Part shown: piece by piece, positions 36,993 to 46,154 of the stretch | Layout of the letters: every line of letters starts with the position of its first letter | How positions within the stretch are numbered: the stretch's first letter is position 1 | Assembly (NCBI RefSeq): GCF_003990045.1 | Contig: NZ_RZGZ01000002.1 | Location: 1,546,185-1,610,184 of the forward strand | Source of the DNA: Labedella endophytica | GTDB taxonomy: Bacteria; Actinomycetota; Actinomycetes; Actinomycetales; Microbacteriaceae | Direction of reading: 5' to 3' | DNA: 64,000 nt | Made by a program: the position numbers and the translations under genes | Notes under the pieces: generated by a model | The model's input: only the letters and a program-made list of their open reading frames with translations | The model's database searches: none | Told to the model about the DNA's origin: nothing

Positions 36993-37976
36993 TTACGGTC
37001 GATCGGCGAGGCCGGGTGCGCCGGCGGAGAGCAGGGACGCAGCCAGGTCGAATCCGGTTCGACCGGCCACGGCGATACGCGCGTCGAGACCGGCTCCGTC
37101 GAGTTCGGTCGGGTCGCTCACATCGATGGGCTTCGAGAACATCGCCACCGCGTCGTCGGACACGGCGGACGATCCGTCACCAGCGTACACGCTGGCCGTC
37201 AAGCGGAGCGTGTCCTCCCCCACCTGTGCAGACGCGCCGACGGGAGCGGAACAGCCCGCCTCGAGACCGGCGAGCACGGAGCGTTCCGCGTGCGCCGCGA
37301 CGAACGCGTCCGCGTCGTTGATGGCGCGGACGGCGCGCGCGACGTCGTCCTCCCCCGCGGGATCGAGCGTCTCGAGGGCCTCGATCGCGAGAGCGCCCTG
37401 GGCCGCGGCCGTCGGCCACGTGTCGAGCTCGAAGATCTCGGTGATCGCCTCGGTCCGTCCCAGCCGCGTGAGGCCGGCGACCGCGAGCACCACCGCGTCG
37501 AGCTCGCCGCTCGACACGAAGCCGAGGCGGGTGTCGACGTTGCCGCGGATGTCCACGACCACGAGGTCCGGTCGGTGCGCGAGGAGCTGCGCAGCCCGGC
37601 GCGGCGACCCCGTGCCGACGCGGGCGTCGAGCGGGAGCTCGTCGAGCGTGAGCCCGTCACGGGCGCACAGCGCATCGCGCGCGTCCTCCCGCTCCGGCAC
37701 GGCGGCCACGATCAGCCCGGGGTATGCGGCCGTGGGGAGGTCCTTCATCGAGTGCACGACGATGTCGCACGCGCCGCCGAGTAGCGCTTCCCGCAGGGCC
37801 GAGGCGAAGACACCCGTTCCCCCGAGGCTCGAGAGCGAGGCCTGCGAGACGTCGCCGTGCGTCGTGACGGGGACGAGCTCCGTCGCGATTCCCGTGCGCT
37901 CCGTGATGAGCTCGGCGACGTCACCGCACTGCGCGAGAGCGAGCGCGCTCCCCCGCGTTCCGATCCGCAGGGTCAC
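36993..37976 (-). CDS. hemC: Hydroxymethylbilane synthase (porphobilinogen deaminase)
   Basis: Joins four porphobilinogens; 327 residues. It starts TLRIGTRGSALALAQ, with VHSMKDLPT, the substrate aspartate region, GSPRRAAQL and the cysteine carrying the dipyrromethane cofactor in EAGCSAPVGA. The GTG start overlaps the hemH stop (GTGA), so the two are translationally coupled. Confidence 0.96.
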   Translation of the reverse strand: MTLRIGTRGSALALAQCGDVAELITERTGIATELVPVTTHGDVSQASLSSLGGTGVFASALREALLGGACDIVVHSMKDLPTAAYPGLIVAAVPEREDARDALCARDGLTLDELPLDARVGTGSPRRAAQLLAHRPDLVVVDIRGNVDTRLGFVSSGELDAVVLAVAGLTRLGRTEAITEIFELDTWPTAAAQGALAIEALETLDPAGEDDVARAVRAINDADAFVAAHAERSVLAGLEAGCSAPVGASAQVGEDTLRLTASVYAGDGSSAVSDDAVAMFSKPIDVSDPTELDGAGLDARIAVAGRTGFDLAASLLSAGAPGLADRP

Positions 37977-39229
37977 GGCGCGACGCCGGATACCGCCGGC
38001 CGGAATCCGAGTCGGGCGTTCTCGCAGCATCCCGGGCGGCACACGTCGAACCACGGGCCGAGGTCCGTCTCCGACGGGCGCTCCTCCGCGGGGGTGCCCT
38101 CGATGCGCTCGACGATCAGGTCGACGAGTCCCGAGACGTACGCGTCGTGCGTGCCCGGCGTCGAGACGCGGACCATGGCGAGCCCGAGGCGCTTGGCGGT
38201 GTCGGCGGCCTCGTTGTCGAGGTCCCAGAGCACCTCCATGTGGTCGCTCACGAAACCGATCGGCACGATGACGACGGCCCGGCGACCGGCGGCGGGCAGT
38301 TCCTCCATCGCGTCGTTGATGTCGGGGTCGAGCCACGGCTGGGTGGGCGGGCCGGAGCGCGATTGGAAGACGAGCTGCCAGGGCGGCGTGCCCTCCTCGC
38401 CGCGCTCGACGCGCACGGACTCCATGATCACGCCGGCGACGGCACGGTGCTGGGCGCCGTACGCCCCACCGTCGCCGAAGTCGCGGTCTCGGGGGCCGGA
38501 GCGGTCCGCATCGCCCGTGGGGATCGAGTGCGTCGTGAAGAGCACCTCCACCTCGGTCGCAAGATCGAGCCCGTCGTGCTCGTCCTCGAGCTGCGTGAGC
38601 GCGTCCTTCACTCCCTCGATGAACGGGGTGATGAAGCCGGGGTGGTCGAAGAACTGACGCACCTTGTCGATACGGACGGTGCCCTCGAGCTCGGTGGAGT
38701 CGAGCACGCGCGCGAAGTCCTCGCGGTACTGCCGACAGCCGGAGTAGGACGAGTACGCGCTCGTCGCGATCGCGAGGAGCTGGGAGAAACCGCGCTCGTT
38801 CGCCTCGGTCACCGCTTCCTCCAGGTAAGGCGTCCAGTTGCGGTTGCCCCACAGCACGGGCAGGTCGATGCCCCGTCGGTCGAGCTCCGCCTGGAGGGCG
38901 CTCCGGAGCGCGCGGTTCTGGTCGTTGATCGGGCTCACACCGCCGTAGTGCCGGTAGTGGTGCGCCACCTCCTCGAGCCGCTCGTCCGGGATGCCGCGAC
39001 CGCGGGTGACGTTGCGGAGGAACGGGATGACGTCGTCCTGACCCTCTGGGCCGCCGAAACCGGCGAGGAGGATCGCGTCGTAGCGCGTTGGCTCGCTCAC
39101 GTGGGGAGCTCCCGACGCGGCGGCGGGCGAGGCGGACCGGACGGCGGGCGTCGCCGCGTCTCCCGCGGCGAGGTCGTCGGCGGACGCGTCGAAGCCGCCG
39201 TCCGTGGAACCGAGGTTGAGAGCGGCCAT
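37973..39229 (-). CDS. hemH: Coproporphyrin ferrochelatase
   Basis: Inserts iron into coproporphyrin III in the Gram-positive haem route (also named CpfC); 418 residues. The first 45 residues are an Ala/Asp-rich extension before YDAILLAGFGGPEG. Core motifs are HYRHYGGVSPINDQNR and FTTHSIPTGDADR with the active histidine. A cysteine in YSGCRQY and a C-terminal cluster CRPGCC fit the [2Fe-2S] ligands known from actinobacterial ferrochelatases. The start overlaps the hemQ stop by one base. Confidence 0.95.
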   Translation of the reverse strand: MAALNLGSTDGGFDASADDLAAGDAATPAVRSASPAAASGAPHVSEPTRYDAILLAGFGGPEGQDDVIPFLRNVTRGRGIPDERLEEVAHHYRHYGGVSPINDQNRALRSALQAELDRRGIDLPVLWGNRNWTPYLEEAVTEANERGFSQLLAIATSAYSSYSGCRQYREDFARVLDSTELEGTVRIDKVRQFFDHPGFITPFIEGVKDALTQLEDEHDGLDLATEVEVLFTTHSIPTGDADRSGPRDRDFGDGGAYGAQHRAVAGVIMESVRVERGEEGTPPWQLVFQSRSGPPTQPWLDPDINDAMEELPAAGRRAVVIVPIGFVSDHMEVLWDLDNEAADTAKRLGLAMVRVSTPGTHDAYVSGLVDLIVERIEGTPAEERPSETDLGPWFDVCRPGCCENARLGFRPAVSGVAP

Positions 39230-39957
39230 CAGGACAGCACCTCCGCGACGTGGGCCGGAGCGATCCGGCGCCCCGTGAAGAAGGGCACCTCCTCGCGCAC
39301 GTGGCGACGCGCATCCGTCGCGCGCAGGTCGCGCATGAGATCGACGAGGTCGACGAGTTCGTCCGACTCGAGGGGCAGCAGCCACTCGTAATCGCCGAGC
39401 GCGAAGGACGCGACGGTGTTCGCGAGCACGCCGCGGAAGACGGAGCCCTTGCGGCCGTGTTCCGCGAGCATCGCGCGACGCTCCTCCTCGGGCAGCAGGT
39501 ACCACTCGAAGCTGCGCACGAACGGGTAGAGGCAGAGCCACTCGAGCGGCTCCTTGCCCCGGAGGAAGCCGGGGACGTGCTGGCGGTTGAACTCGGCGTC
39601 GCGGTGCACGCCCATCGCGTTCCACGTGGGGAGCAGCTCGGTGAGCATGCTCGTGCGCCGCAGCGACCGCAGCGCGGCCTGGAGCCCCTCGGCGGTGTCG
39701 CCATGGATCCAGATCATGAGGTCGGCGTCGGCGCGCATGCCGGAGACGTCGTAGAAACCGCGCACGGTCACGCCGTCGGCCTCGAGGGCGGCGACGACGG
39801 ATTCGAGCTCGGCGACGGCCGGGGCGGACACGTCCGCGGCCCGGTCGGGATTGCGTCGGAGGATCGCCCAGAGGGTGTAGCCGGACGGGCCGGGCTCGGC
39901 GGCATCGGTGGGATCGTGAGAGGGGCGGACTGCCTCGTCGGAGGCCGGGTGAGTCAT
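39229..39957 (-). CDS. hemQ: Coproheme decarboxylase
   Basis: Last enzyme of the coproporphyrin route (ChdC), related to chlorite dismutase; 242 residues. It shows YTLWAILRRNPD at the start of the core, FNRQHVPGFLRGKEPLEWLCLYPFVRSFEWYLL written across residues about 125-160 with the catalytic tyrosine and heme-side residues, and LANTVASFALGDYEWLLPLE with Trp and Leu near the C-terminal half. GGAGG lies before the ATG. It heads the leftward haem series. Confidence 0.95.
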   Translation of the reverse strand: MTHPASDEAVRPSHDPTDAAEPGPSGYTLWAILRRNPDRAADVSAPAVAELESVVAALEADGVTVRGFYDVSGMRADADLMIWIHGDTAEGLQAALRSLRRTSMLTELLPTWNAMGVHRDAEFNRQHVPGFLRGKEPLEWLCLYPFVRSFEWYLLPEEERRAMLAEHGRKGSVFRGVLANTVASFALGDYEWLLPLESDELVDLVDLMRDLRATDARRHVREEVPFFTGRRIAPAHVAEVLS

Positions 39958-40073
39958 GCCTCCATCCTCCCTCTTAATGCTGAAAGAACTCAAAGTGGCA
40001 CCGGCGCCCGTCATCAGCCGGCAGCCGCTGTCGGCCAGCGCGCCGCCGAGATCCTGCTCGCACAGCTCCGCCG

Positions 40074-40126
40074 CGCCTCCGTCCGACCCGCCTCCGTCTG
40101 ACCCGCCTCCGTCTGACCCGCCTCCG
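40074..40126. repeat. 15-bp tandem repeat
   Basis: Three full copies and one partial copy of cgcctccgtctgacc lie in tandem (40074-40088 has C for T at one position; 40089-40103; 40104-40118; partial from 40119). Confidence 0.75.
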
Positions 40127-40144
40127 CGACGGATCTCACGACGT

Positions 40145-40206
40145 GTGGCATTTGAGCGTGAACGCTGCGTTGTAGCGCCGCAAAGACGCTCAAAAGCACC
40201 ATCTGG
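40145..40206. repeat. Quartet palindrome, subfamily 3 (element F)
   Basis: Outer arms TTTGAGCGT and ACGCTCAAA surround inner partial complements (TGCG...CGCA), ending CCATCTGG. The 62 bases align without gaps to the element at 5535-5596, with roughly two thirds identical by eye. Confidence 0.75.
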
Positions 40207-40232
40207 TGGGTGGTGCGGAGCAGGAGGGCGGG

Positions 40233-40279
40233 CACGACGGAGCCCGTCCTCGCTGGGCGGGGACGGGCTCCGGGTCGTG
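40233..40279 (-). terminator. Terminator hairpin after flotillin gene
   Basis: Arms cacgacggagcccgtcc (40233-40249) and ggacgggctccgggtcgtg (40261-40279) pair with one small bulge around an 11-base loop, about 35 bases past the flotillin stop. Confidence 0.65.
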
Positions 40280-40312
40280 CGGGGCAGTGCGGGGCGCGAC
40301 GGCGCCCGCGGG

Positions 40313-41749
40313 TCAGCCCTGGGTGGGGGGAGTCGCGTCGTGGGATGCGGTGGCGTCCTTGCCCTGGGCGAGCAGGTCGCTGAGGCTCTCGCCCGTCGAC
40401 TCGCCATGCGGACGACGGCCGCCTGCGAAGAGCTTCTGCAGGTCGATGCCCGTGGCGTCCTTCAGCATCGACGTCACCTGGGTGACGTTGCTGACGACGT
40501 CGTTCGAGAGCTTCGAGGCGCCGTCCGTGGAGATGACCGTGAGGTTGTCGATCGACGCGTACGGAGCAGCGAGCTCCTTCGCGATCTGCGGCAGGATCTC
40601 GATGGCGCGCTGCTGGAGGAGCGCCTCGGACTCGTCGCGGAGGGCGGCGACGCGGAGCTCCGTGGAACGGGCCTCGGCCTCACCCTTGGCGAAGATCGCG
40701 GCGGCCTCGGCCTCACCCTCGGCGCGCGTGGCCTCGGCCTCGGCGATACGACGGTCACGATCGGCCTTCGCCCCGGCGACGACCTTCGCGGCGTCCGCCT
40801 CGGCGATCTGACGGATGCGGTACGACTCGGCGTCGGCGACCTTGCGGACGTCGGCGTTGAGCTGCTGCTCGCGGAGGGCCGCCTCGCGCACGGCGGTGAT
40901 CTCACGCTGCTGGAGGATGCCCTGCTGCGCCGTCGCCTCGGCGAGAGGCTTCGCGGCCTCGGCGCGGGCGATGGCCTCGTCGGTCTCCGTCTTGATGGAC
41001 GCGTTCTTGAGCGAGAGCTCGCGGTTCGCGTCGGCGATGGCCTCGGCGGCCTCGATACGGGCCTGCTCGGACGCACGGGCCGACTGCGACTCGGCGATCT
41101 CGGCGGCCTGGCGGACGCGGGCCTGCTCGGGACGACCGAGGTCGGTGATGTAGCCCTTGTCGTCCGCGATCTCCTTGATCTGGAACGTGTCGACGTCGAG
41201 ACCCTGGTTCAGGAGCGACGTGCGAGCGGCCTCGAGCACCTGCTCGGCGAGACCGGCGCGGTCGCGGATGATCTCCTCCACCGTGAGGTTACCGATCGAC
41301 GAACGTAGCGAACCGGAGAGCACCTCCTGCGTGAAGGGCTCGATCTGCTGGTCCTGACCGAGGAAGCGCTGAGCGGCCGAGCGGATGGCGCTGTCGCTGT
41401 CGCCGACCTTGACGACCGCGACGGCCTCGACGCGGATGGTGACGCCGTTGCGCGTCTGCGCGACACCCTGGATGCTGATCGCGCGTGATCGGAGCGACAG
41501 CGAGAAGTGGCGCTGCAGGAACGGCACGACGAAGACGCCACCGCCCTGGACCACCTTCTGGCCGGACAGGTCGGTGATCGTGCGTCCATCGGCCCCGAGG
41601 GTCTTCTTGGCCCGGCGGCCCGTGACGATGATCGCCTCGTCCGGCTTGGCGATCTTGTATCGGCTCTTCGTGAAGACCGCGAGGATGATGAGGATGACCA
41701 CGATGATCACGAGAATGACCGGAATCGTGGCGAGGGCGAGCGGGTCCAT
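40313..41749 (-). CDS. Flotillin / SPFH domain protein
   Basis: A 478-residue membrane-anchored scaffold. An N-terminal helix (LATIPVILVIIVVILIILAV, about 6-25) precedes the SPFH domain (about 30-210). A long Ala/Glu/Arg coiled coil with repeated AEA motifs follows (about 215-400). Bacterial flotillins form rigid-membrane microdomains. The N-terminal anchor and C-terminal coiled coil suit FloT/YuaG-type proteins. No NfeD partner is next to it, which is unusual, as flotillin and NfeD genes are often paired. Preceded by GGAG. Confidence 0.92.
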   Translation of the reverse strand: MDPLALATIPVILVIIVVILIILAVFTKSRYKIAKPDEAIIVTGRRAKKTLGADGRTITDLSGQKVVQGGGVFVVPFLQRHFSLSLRSRAISIQGVAQTRNGVTIRVEAVAVVKVGDSDSAIRSAAQRFLGQDQQIEPFTQEVLSGSLRSSIGNLTVEEIIRDRAGLAEQVLEAARTSLLNQGLDVDTFQIKEIADDKGYITDLGRPEQARVRQAAEIAESQSARASEQARIEAAEAIADANRELSLKNASIKTETDEAIARAEAAKPLAEATAQQGILQQREITAVREAALREQQLNADVRKVADAESYRIRQIAEADAAKVVAGAKADRDRRIAEAEATRAEGEAEAAAIFAKGEAEARSTELRVAALRDESEALLQQRAIEILPQIAKELAAPYASIDNLTVISTDGASKLSNDVVSNVTQVTSMLKDATGIDLQKLFAGGRRPHGESTGESLSDLLAQGKDATASHDATPPTQG

Positions 41750-41929
41750 GACACTCCAGAGTGTGTGGTGGGCGGTCCTGCCACCCTATCGGGAGGCCTC
41801 GTTGCGGTATACGGCTAGAGGTACCCCCGTGCGGGCGACCGTTCTCCACAGGGACCGGCGCGTGGAGACGATCCGGTGCTCCGCCGATGTCGGCGACGGT
41901 GTCGCGCGGGCACCATCTCTCCGCTCCGG

Positions 41930-42502
41930 TCAGGGAGTAGCGGGGACGAGACCCGGAGCGTCGACCCCCATCATGAACAGCTGACCATTCCAGAGCACCT
42001 GCGCCACCAGCAATCCGATACCGGACGTGAATGCGGTCGCGAGGACCGCACAGACGATTCCCGTCCACATCACGGCTCGGCCGCGCACCGCGATGACCGA
42101 CAGGACCACGAGCCCCGCAAGGTGCGCCATGATGAGCGGCACACCGCCGAACACCGCCCCGGTTCCGGCCATCGACGTCCCCGCAGCGAGGGCCTTGGGC
42201 TGCTCCGACATCTCCTCCTCGTACGCGACTCCGAACACCTGCCACGCGGCGATCATCGCGACGACGCCGAGGGCGCTGAATGTCCAGAACCATCGTGCAG
42301 CGCCGGGGTCGCTCCAGCCGGCCGACGGGCGTCGCGCGGGAGGGTCGCGCCTCGCAGCGAGAGCGAAGAGGATCGCGACCACGACGATGAAGAGCGCCGC
42401 GATTCCGAGCGGCACGATCCACGCGGGGGAGAATATCGTTCCGGTGTCGTCGCAGACGACGACGTCCACCGCGCAGGATGCCTGCACGATGGACGTCGTC
42501 AC
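41930..42502 (-). CDS. Hypothetical four-helix membrane protein
   Basis: A 190-residue integral membrane protein with predicted helices near 28-48, 72-92, 112-137 and 145-170. A short N-terminal segment has two cysteines (ASCAVDVVVCDD). No family recognised. GTG start. The next gene upstream on the strand ends 18 bases away, so it may be the last gene of the small-envelope-protein series. Confidence 0.65.
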   Translation of the reverse strand: MTTSIVQASCAVDVVVCDDTGTIFSPAWIVPLGIAALFIVVVAILFALAARRDPPARRPSAGWSDPGAARWFWTFSALGVVAMIAAWQVFGVAYEEEMSEQPKALAAGTSMAGTGAVFGGVPLIMAHLAGLVVLSVIAVRGRAVMWTGIVCAVLATAFTSGIGLLVAQVLWNGQLFMMGVDAPGLVPATP

Positions 42503-42520
42503 GGTCTCGGTTCGGATCGC

Positions 42521-42763
42521 CTAGCGCTTGATGACGGCGCGGGCCACGGCCCACACACCGGCGCCCACGGCGAGTGCGACGGCGGCCGCCCCGCCCACGA
42601 GGGCCTGCGGGTTCTCCTCACGGAGCTCCGCGATCTTCGCCTTGGCGCGGTCGGTGGCCTTGCCCACCTGCTTCGGGACGTTGAGCTTGTCCTCGATCGC
42701 GTTGAGGGTCTCGACGAGCTCGGCGCGTGCCTGCTCGGCGTTGGGGTTGTCAGTGCCGGTCAT
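42521..42763 (-). CDS. DUF3618-like small membrane protein
   Basis: An 80-residue protein with an amphipathic N-terminal region (ARAELVETLNAIEDKLNVP) and one C-terminal helix (ALVGGAAAVALAVGAGVWAV). This matches DUF3618, a common actinobacterial companion of DUF1469/phage-holin-superfamily and YtxH-like proteins, as here. Its start overlaps the previous gene by 14 bases. Confidence 0.78.
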   Translation of the reverse strand: MTGTDNPNAEQARAELVETLNAIEDKLNVPKQVGKATDRAKAKIAELREENPQALVGGAAAVALAVGAGVWAVARAVIKR

Positions 42764-43190
42764 ACTCGCCCGTCCCTTTCACTGCTCGGATGTCTTTCTG
42801 GAACTCCTCCGCCGGGCTCGGGCCGTCGGAGATCTTACGGAGGTAGCGCAGCGCGATGAGCACGAGGACGGCGGCGACGAGGAGGAACACGACGAAGACG
42901 ATGAGCGCCGCGAGCCACGACGGCAGCACGAGCGACAGCGCCAGGATGCCGACGGCCACGAGCGTGCCGAGGGCGAAGAACAGGAACATGAGCGCCACGA
43001 CGACGAGTCCCGCCCCGATACCGGCGTTCTTGCCGATGTGGGTCGCCTTGACCTTGAGGCCGTCGAACTCGGCCGTCAGCAGCCCCTTGAGGAGGCCGGG
43101 CAGGGACTTCACCAGCTCGATGAGCGACAGCGATTCCTTGGGGTTGCGGGTCGTGCCGCGCGGAGGCGTCTCCGTCGTGTAGCGCGTCAT
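42750..43190 (-). CDS. Phage-holin-superfamily III (DUF1469) protein
   Basis: A 146-residue protein with two central helices (about 58-80 and 88-112) after an N-terminal amphipathic stretch LIELVKSLPGLLKGLLTAE. The family name comes from fold similarity to holins. In actinobacteria these are chromosomal envelope proteins, not lysis genes, and no phage genes are near. It is coupled to the DUF3618 gene by overlap. Confidence 0.8.
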   Translation of the reverse strand: MTRYTTETPPRGTTRNPKESLSLIELVKSLPGLLKGLLTAEFDGLKVKATHIGKNAGIGAGLVVVALMFLFFALGTLVAVGILALSLVLPSWLAALIVFVVFLLVAAVLVLIALRYLRKISDGPSPAEEFQKDIRAVKGTGEYDRH

Positions 43191-43201
43191 CGGCCGGCCG
43201 C

Positions 43202-43537
43202 TCAGCGCTTCTTCGAGGAGCGACCGTCGGCGATGTCCCCGAGGTCGCCCTTCACGTCGTCGACCTCGTCGATCGTCGCGTCGAGCTTCTGACCCGCCGA
43301 GCGGTTGCTCTTCGCGATCTTCGCGATGGTCTTCGCGCCGGAGAAGAGCGTGCTCGGCACGGCGCTGACGCGAGCCTTCGCGAAGCCCTGCGCGTTGCGC
43401 ACCTGCTTCTGGACCGGCTCGGTCTCGTACAGCTTCAACCAGGCGGTCTTGATCTGCTCGTAGCGCTCGCGACCGGCTCGCGACCCGAGGACGTACCCCG
43501 CGGCCAGCCCTGTCACGAGGAGGATCTTGCCCTTCAT
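43202..43537 (-). CDS. YtxH-like envelope protein
   Basis: A 111-residue protein with an N-terminal helix (KILLVTGLAAGYVLGSRAG) followed by a charged helical part (ERYEQIKTAWLKLYETEPV), the usual YtxH-like layout. I start at MKGKILL, which has GGAG at correct spacing; an in-frame ATG eight codons earlier is possible. Heads the four-gene small-protein run that ends at 41930. Confidence 0.78.
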   Translation of the reverse strand: MKGKILLVTGLAAGYVLGSRAGRERYEQIKTAWLKLYETEPVQKQVRNAQGFAKARVSAVPSTLFSGAKTIAKIAKSNRSAGQKLDATIDEVDDVKGDLGDIADGRSSKKR

Positions 43538-43681
43538 AGCGTCTCCGTCCATCGGCATGCTTCGATCGGTTCCCGCCCGAGCGCCGCAAGGGCGGCCGAA
43601 CGGGCCAGATCTCCAGCGTATCCGCATCGACCGCCGGACGCGCACCCCCTGCATTCCCCTCGTGGAATGCGGTAGGGCCGA

Positions 43682-44587
43682 TCAGGCGTAGGACGCGACC
43701 GCGCGTGCGAGCTCCGCCCGGTCCTGCTCCGACGGGGTGTCGAGGGCCATACGCGCGACACCGGCGTCGATCCCTCGCAGGGCGAGTCCCGCCTTCATGA
43801 GGGCCGGGTCGCCCTTCACGGTGTCGACGACGTCGTCGACGGCGAGCTGGGCCTGCGCAATCGCCTCGGGATCACCGGATTCGAGGGCCGCGACGAGGGC
43901 GACGAAGGGCTCGGGGAACACGGACGAGATCCCCGAGACGACGCCCTGTCCCCCGACGTCGGCGACCTTCGCGAGGTCCCGGTCCGCTCCCGTGAAGATC
44001 TCGAAGTCGTCGGGCACCGCCGCGCGGTACGCCGCGACGCTCTCCACGGGCTCGCCGCTGAGCTTGACGCCGACGATGTTCGGCAGCTGCGCCAGTCGCC
44101 CGAGCAGTTCGGGCCCGACGTGCACCCCTGTGCGATCGCGGAAGAGGTACGCGAAGACCGCGAGCCCATCGCTCGCCCGCGACACCGCGGCGAAGAAGTC
44201 CTCGACCGCCGCGTCGCTCGCGGGCAGGTAGTACGGCGTGAGCACGGCGATGCGGAGGGCCCCCGCCGCGCGGGCACCCTCGATGAGCAGGAGGACCTCG
44301 TGGAGGCTCGACGCCCCCACGTGCACCACGGTGCGCTCGGGACCGAGCACGTCGACGCTCATCGCCGCGATCGTGTTGCGCTCCTCGATCGAGAGGGACG
44401 GGAACTCTCCCGTGGTACCGAGCACGAACGCGCCGTCCACCCCGGAGGCGGCACTGAACTCGACGATCCGGCGGGAGCCGTCGAGGTCGAGGGACCCGTC
44501 GTCGTGGAACGCGACGGGGAGGGCCGCGAGGATGTCGCGACGTGTCGCGGTGGAGGAGGCGGTGCGGGCGGGCGTGGGGAGCGACAT
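43682..44587 (-). CDS. Dihydrodipicolinate synthase family (DapA-like) lyase
   Basis: A 301-residue class I aldolase of the DapA/NanA superfamily. The pyruvate-binding GTTGEFPSLSIEER and Schiff-base lysine in IVGVKLSGEP are kept. The YNxPxRTG stretch of true DapA is replaced by YLFRDRTG, so lysine synthesis is unlikely. Position at the end of a GntR-tctC-tctB-tctA run points to a sugar-acid or keto-acid aldolase/dehydratase acting on what the transporter imports. The exact substrate is unknown. Confidence 0.88.
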   Translation of the reverse strand: MSLPTPARTASSTATRRDILAALPVAFHDDGSLDLDGSRRIVEFSAASGVDGAFVLGTTGEFPSLSIEERNTIAAMSVDVLGPERTVVHVGASSLHEVLLLIEGARAAGALRIAVLTPYYLPASDAAVEDFFAAVSRASDGLAVFAYLFRDRTGVHVGPELLGRLAQLPNIVGVKLSGEPVESVAAYRAAVPDDFEIFTGADRDLAKVADVGGQGVVSGISSVFPEPFVALVAALESGDPEAIAQAQLAVDDVVDTVKGDPALMKAGLALRGIDAGVARMALDTPSEQDRAELARAVASYA

Positions 44588-44594
44588 GCGGTGG

Positions 44595-46154
44595 TCACAG
44601 ACCTTTCGAGGTGGTGGTCGAGCGGAGGGAGGAGTCGTCGCCCGGGTGCTCGGCGGGCCCGTCGTCACCGTCGGAGCGACGGGCACGGCGGGCGGCGCGG
44701 GCGCGCCCCACGAGCGGGAGCGCGATCGCGAACACGGCGAGCGCCAGGAGCACGGCCGAGATCGGGCTCGAGACGAGACCGACGGGGCCGTCGATGAGGA
44801 GTGCGCGACGCAGATTGGACTCCGCGAGCGGTCCGAGGAGGAGACCGAGGACGACGGGGCCGGCGGGGAAGCCGGTCCGCTTGAGGATGAGGCCGACGAC
44901 GCCCGCGACGAGCATGACGACGACCGTGATGATGTTGTTGGTCGTCGCGTACGTGCCCACGATGCAGAACATCAGGATCGTGGCCCACAGGTAGTGCACG
45001 GGCACGTCGAGGAGTTTCACCATGCCCTTCATCCGCACGAGGCTGATGAGGAGCGATGCGAGCGTCGCGATCACCATGATCGCCGTGATCGACACGACGA
45101 GCTCCGGCCGGTTCGCGAAGAGCGACGGCCCGGGCTGGATTCCCCAGATGATCATCGAGCCGATCATCACCGCCATCACCGAGTCTCCGGGGATACCGAG
45201 CGCCATCGTGGTGGTGAGGGATCCACCGAGCGTCGCGGACGAGGCCGAGTCGGACGCCGTGACGCCCTCGATCGATCCCGTGCCGAAGGCCTCGGGGTTC
45301 TTCGAGACCCGTTTGGCGCGGTCCCAGCCGATGAGTCCGGCGATGTCGCCGCCCGCCGCGGGGATCACGCCGACGACGAGTCCGGTCGCGGTGCCCACAC
45401 CGAGGGCGCGCCCGGACTGGCGGTACTCCGCCTTCGTCGGCCACCAGCGACCGAGCGATGAGATGGGGCGGACCTTCGCGGCGTGGTGGGTGAGGAGCTG
45501 GTCGAAGAGCTCGGCGATGCCGAAGAGACCGATGATGATCGCGATGAAGTCGAGGCCCCCGGACAGGGCGTCGAAGCCGAACGTGAAGCGCTGGTCACCC
45601 GTGATCGGGTCGCGCCCGATCGTCGCGAGCGCCAGTCCGAGGGCTCCGGCGAGCACGCCCTTGAGGATGGACTTCGACGAGATGCTGATCATCACGGTGA
45701 GGCCGAAGACGACGAGCGCGAACATCTCGGAGGGCCCGAACTGCAGCGCGAGCCGGGCGATCGGGATCGCCGCCGCCGTGAACAGGATCATGCTCGCGAG
45801 GATGCCGATGGCCGAGGCCATGGCCGAGATGACGAGGGCGAGCCCCGCCCTTCCCTGTTTCGCCATGGGATAGCCGTCGAGCGTCGTCGCGATCGATGCC
45901 GGTGTCCCGGGGGTGTTGACGAGGATCGACGGCACGCGGTCGCCGAAGTTCGCGGCGACGTAGATGGTGAGGAGCACCGCGAGGCCCTGCACGGGCTCGA
46001 GGGTGAGCGTGAACCCGCTCGCGAGCGCCACGGCCATGGTGGCCGTGATGCCCGGGAACGCCCCCACGAGCATGCCGAGCAGGAGGCCGAGGAGCAGCCC
46101 AAGACCGACGACGGGGTCCAGGAGGGATTCGAGTCCCTCGACGATCGGGTTCAC
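44595..46154 (-). CDS. tctA: Tripartite tricarboxylate transporter, large permease
   Basis: A 519-residue TctA subunit with about 11-12 helices. It has the conserved LLLGMLVGAFPGITATMAVAL near residue 25, NFGDRVPSILVNTPGTPAS, and the second inverted-repeat motif GLVVGVIPAAGGDIAG. The GTG start overlaps the tctB stop (GTGA). It carries out sodium- or proton-driven uptake of organic acids together with TctB and the TctC binding protein. The C terminus is polar and acidic. Confidence 0.95.
   Translation of the reverse strand: MNPIVEGLESLLDPVVGLGLLLGLLLGMLVGAFPGITATMAVALASGFTLTLEPVQGLAVLLTIYVAANFGDRVPSILVNTPGTPASIATTLDGYPMAKQGRAGLALVISAMASAIGILASMILFTAAAIPIARLALQFGPSEMFALVVFGLTVMISISSKSILKGVLAGALGLALATIGRDPITGDQRFTFGFDALSGGLDFIAIIIGLFGIAELFDQLLTHHAAKVRPISSLGRWWPTKAEYRQSGRALGVGTATGLVVGVIPAAGGDIAGLIGWDRAKRVSKNPEAFGTGSIEGVTASDSASSATLGGSLTTTMALGIPGDSVMAVMIGSMIIWGIQPGPSLFANRPELVVSITAIMVIATLASLLISLVRMKGMVKLLDVPVHYLWATILMFCIVGTYATTNNIITVVVMLVAGVVGLILKRTGFPAGPVVLGLLLGPLAESNLRRALLIDGPVGLVSSPISAVLLALAVFAIALPLVGRARAARRARRSDGDDGPAEHPGDDSSLRSTTTSKGL

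Larger units (their letters stand above)
39958..40312. promoter_or_regulatory. hemQ upstream region
   Basis: The 355-base gap before hemQ contains a TTAAGA hexamer and GGAGG close to hemQ, a 15-base tandem repeat (40074-40126), the palindromic element F (40145-40206) and the flotillin terminator hairpin (40233-40279). I see no coding frame. It is the junction between the haem cluster and the unrelated block. Confidence 0.5.

Noticed and set aside
42750..43190. Prophage holin as evidence for a phage
   Set aside because: The family name is historical. The gene is in a chromosomal set with DUF3618 and YtxH-like genes, and no other phage gene is near.
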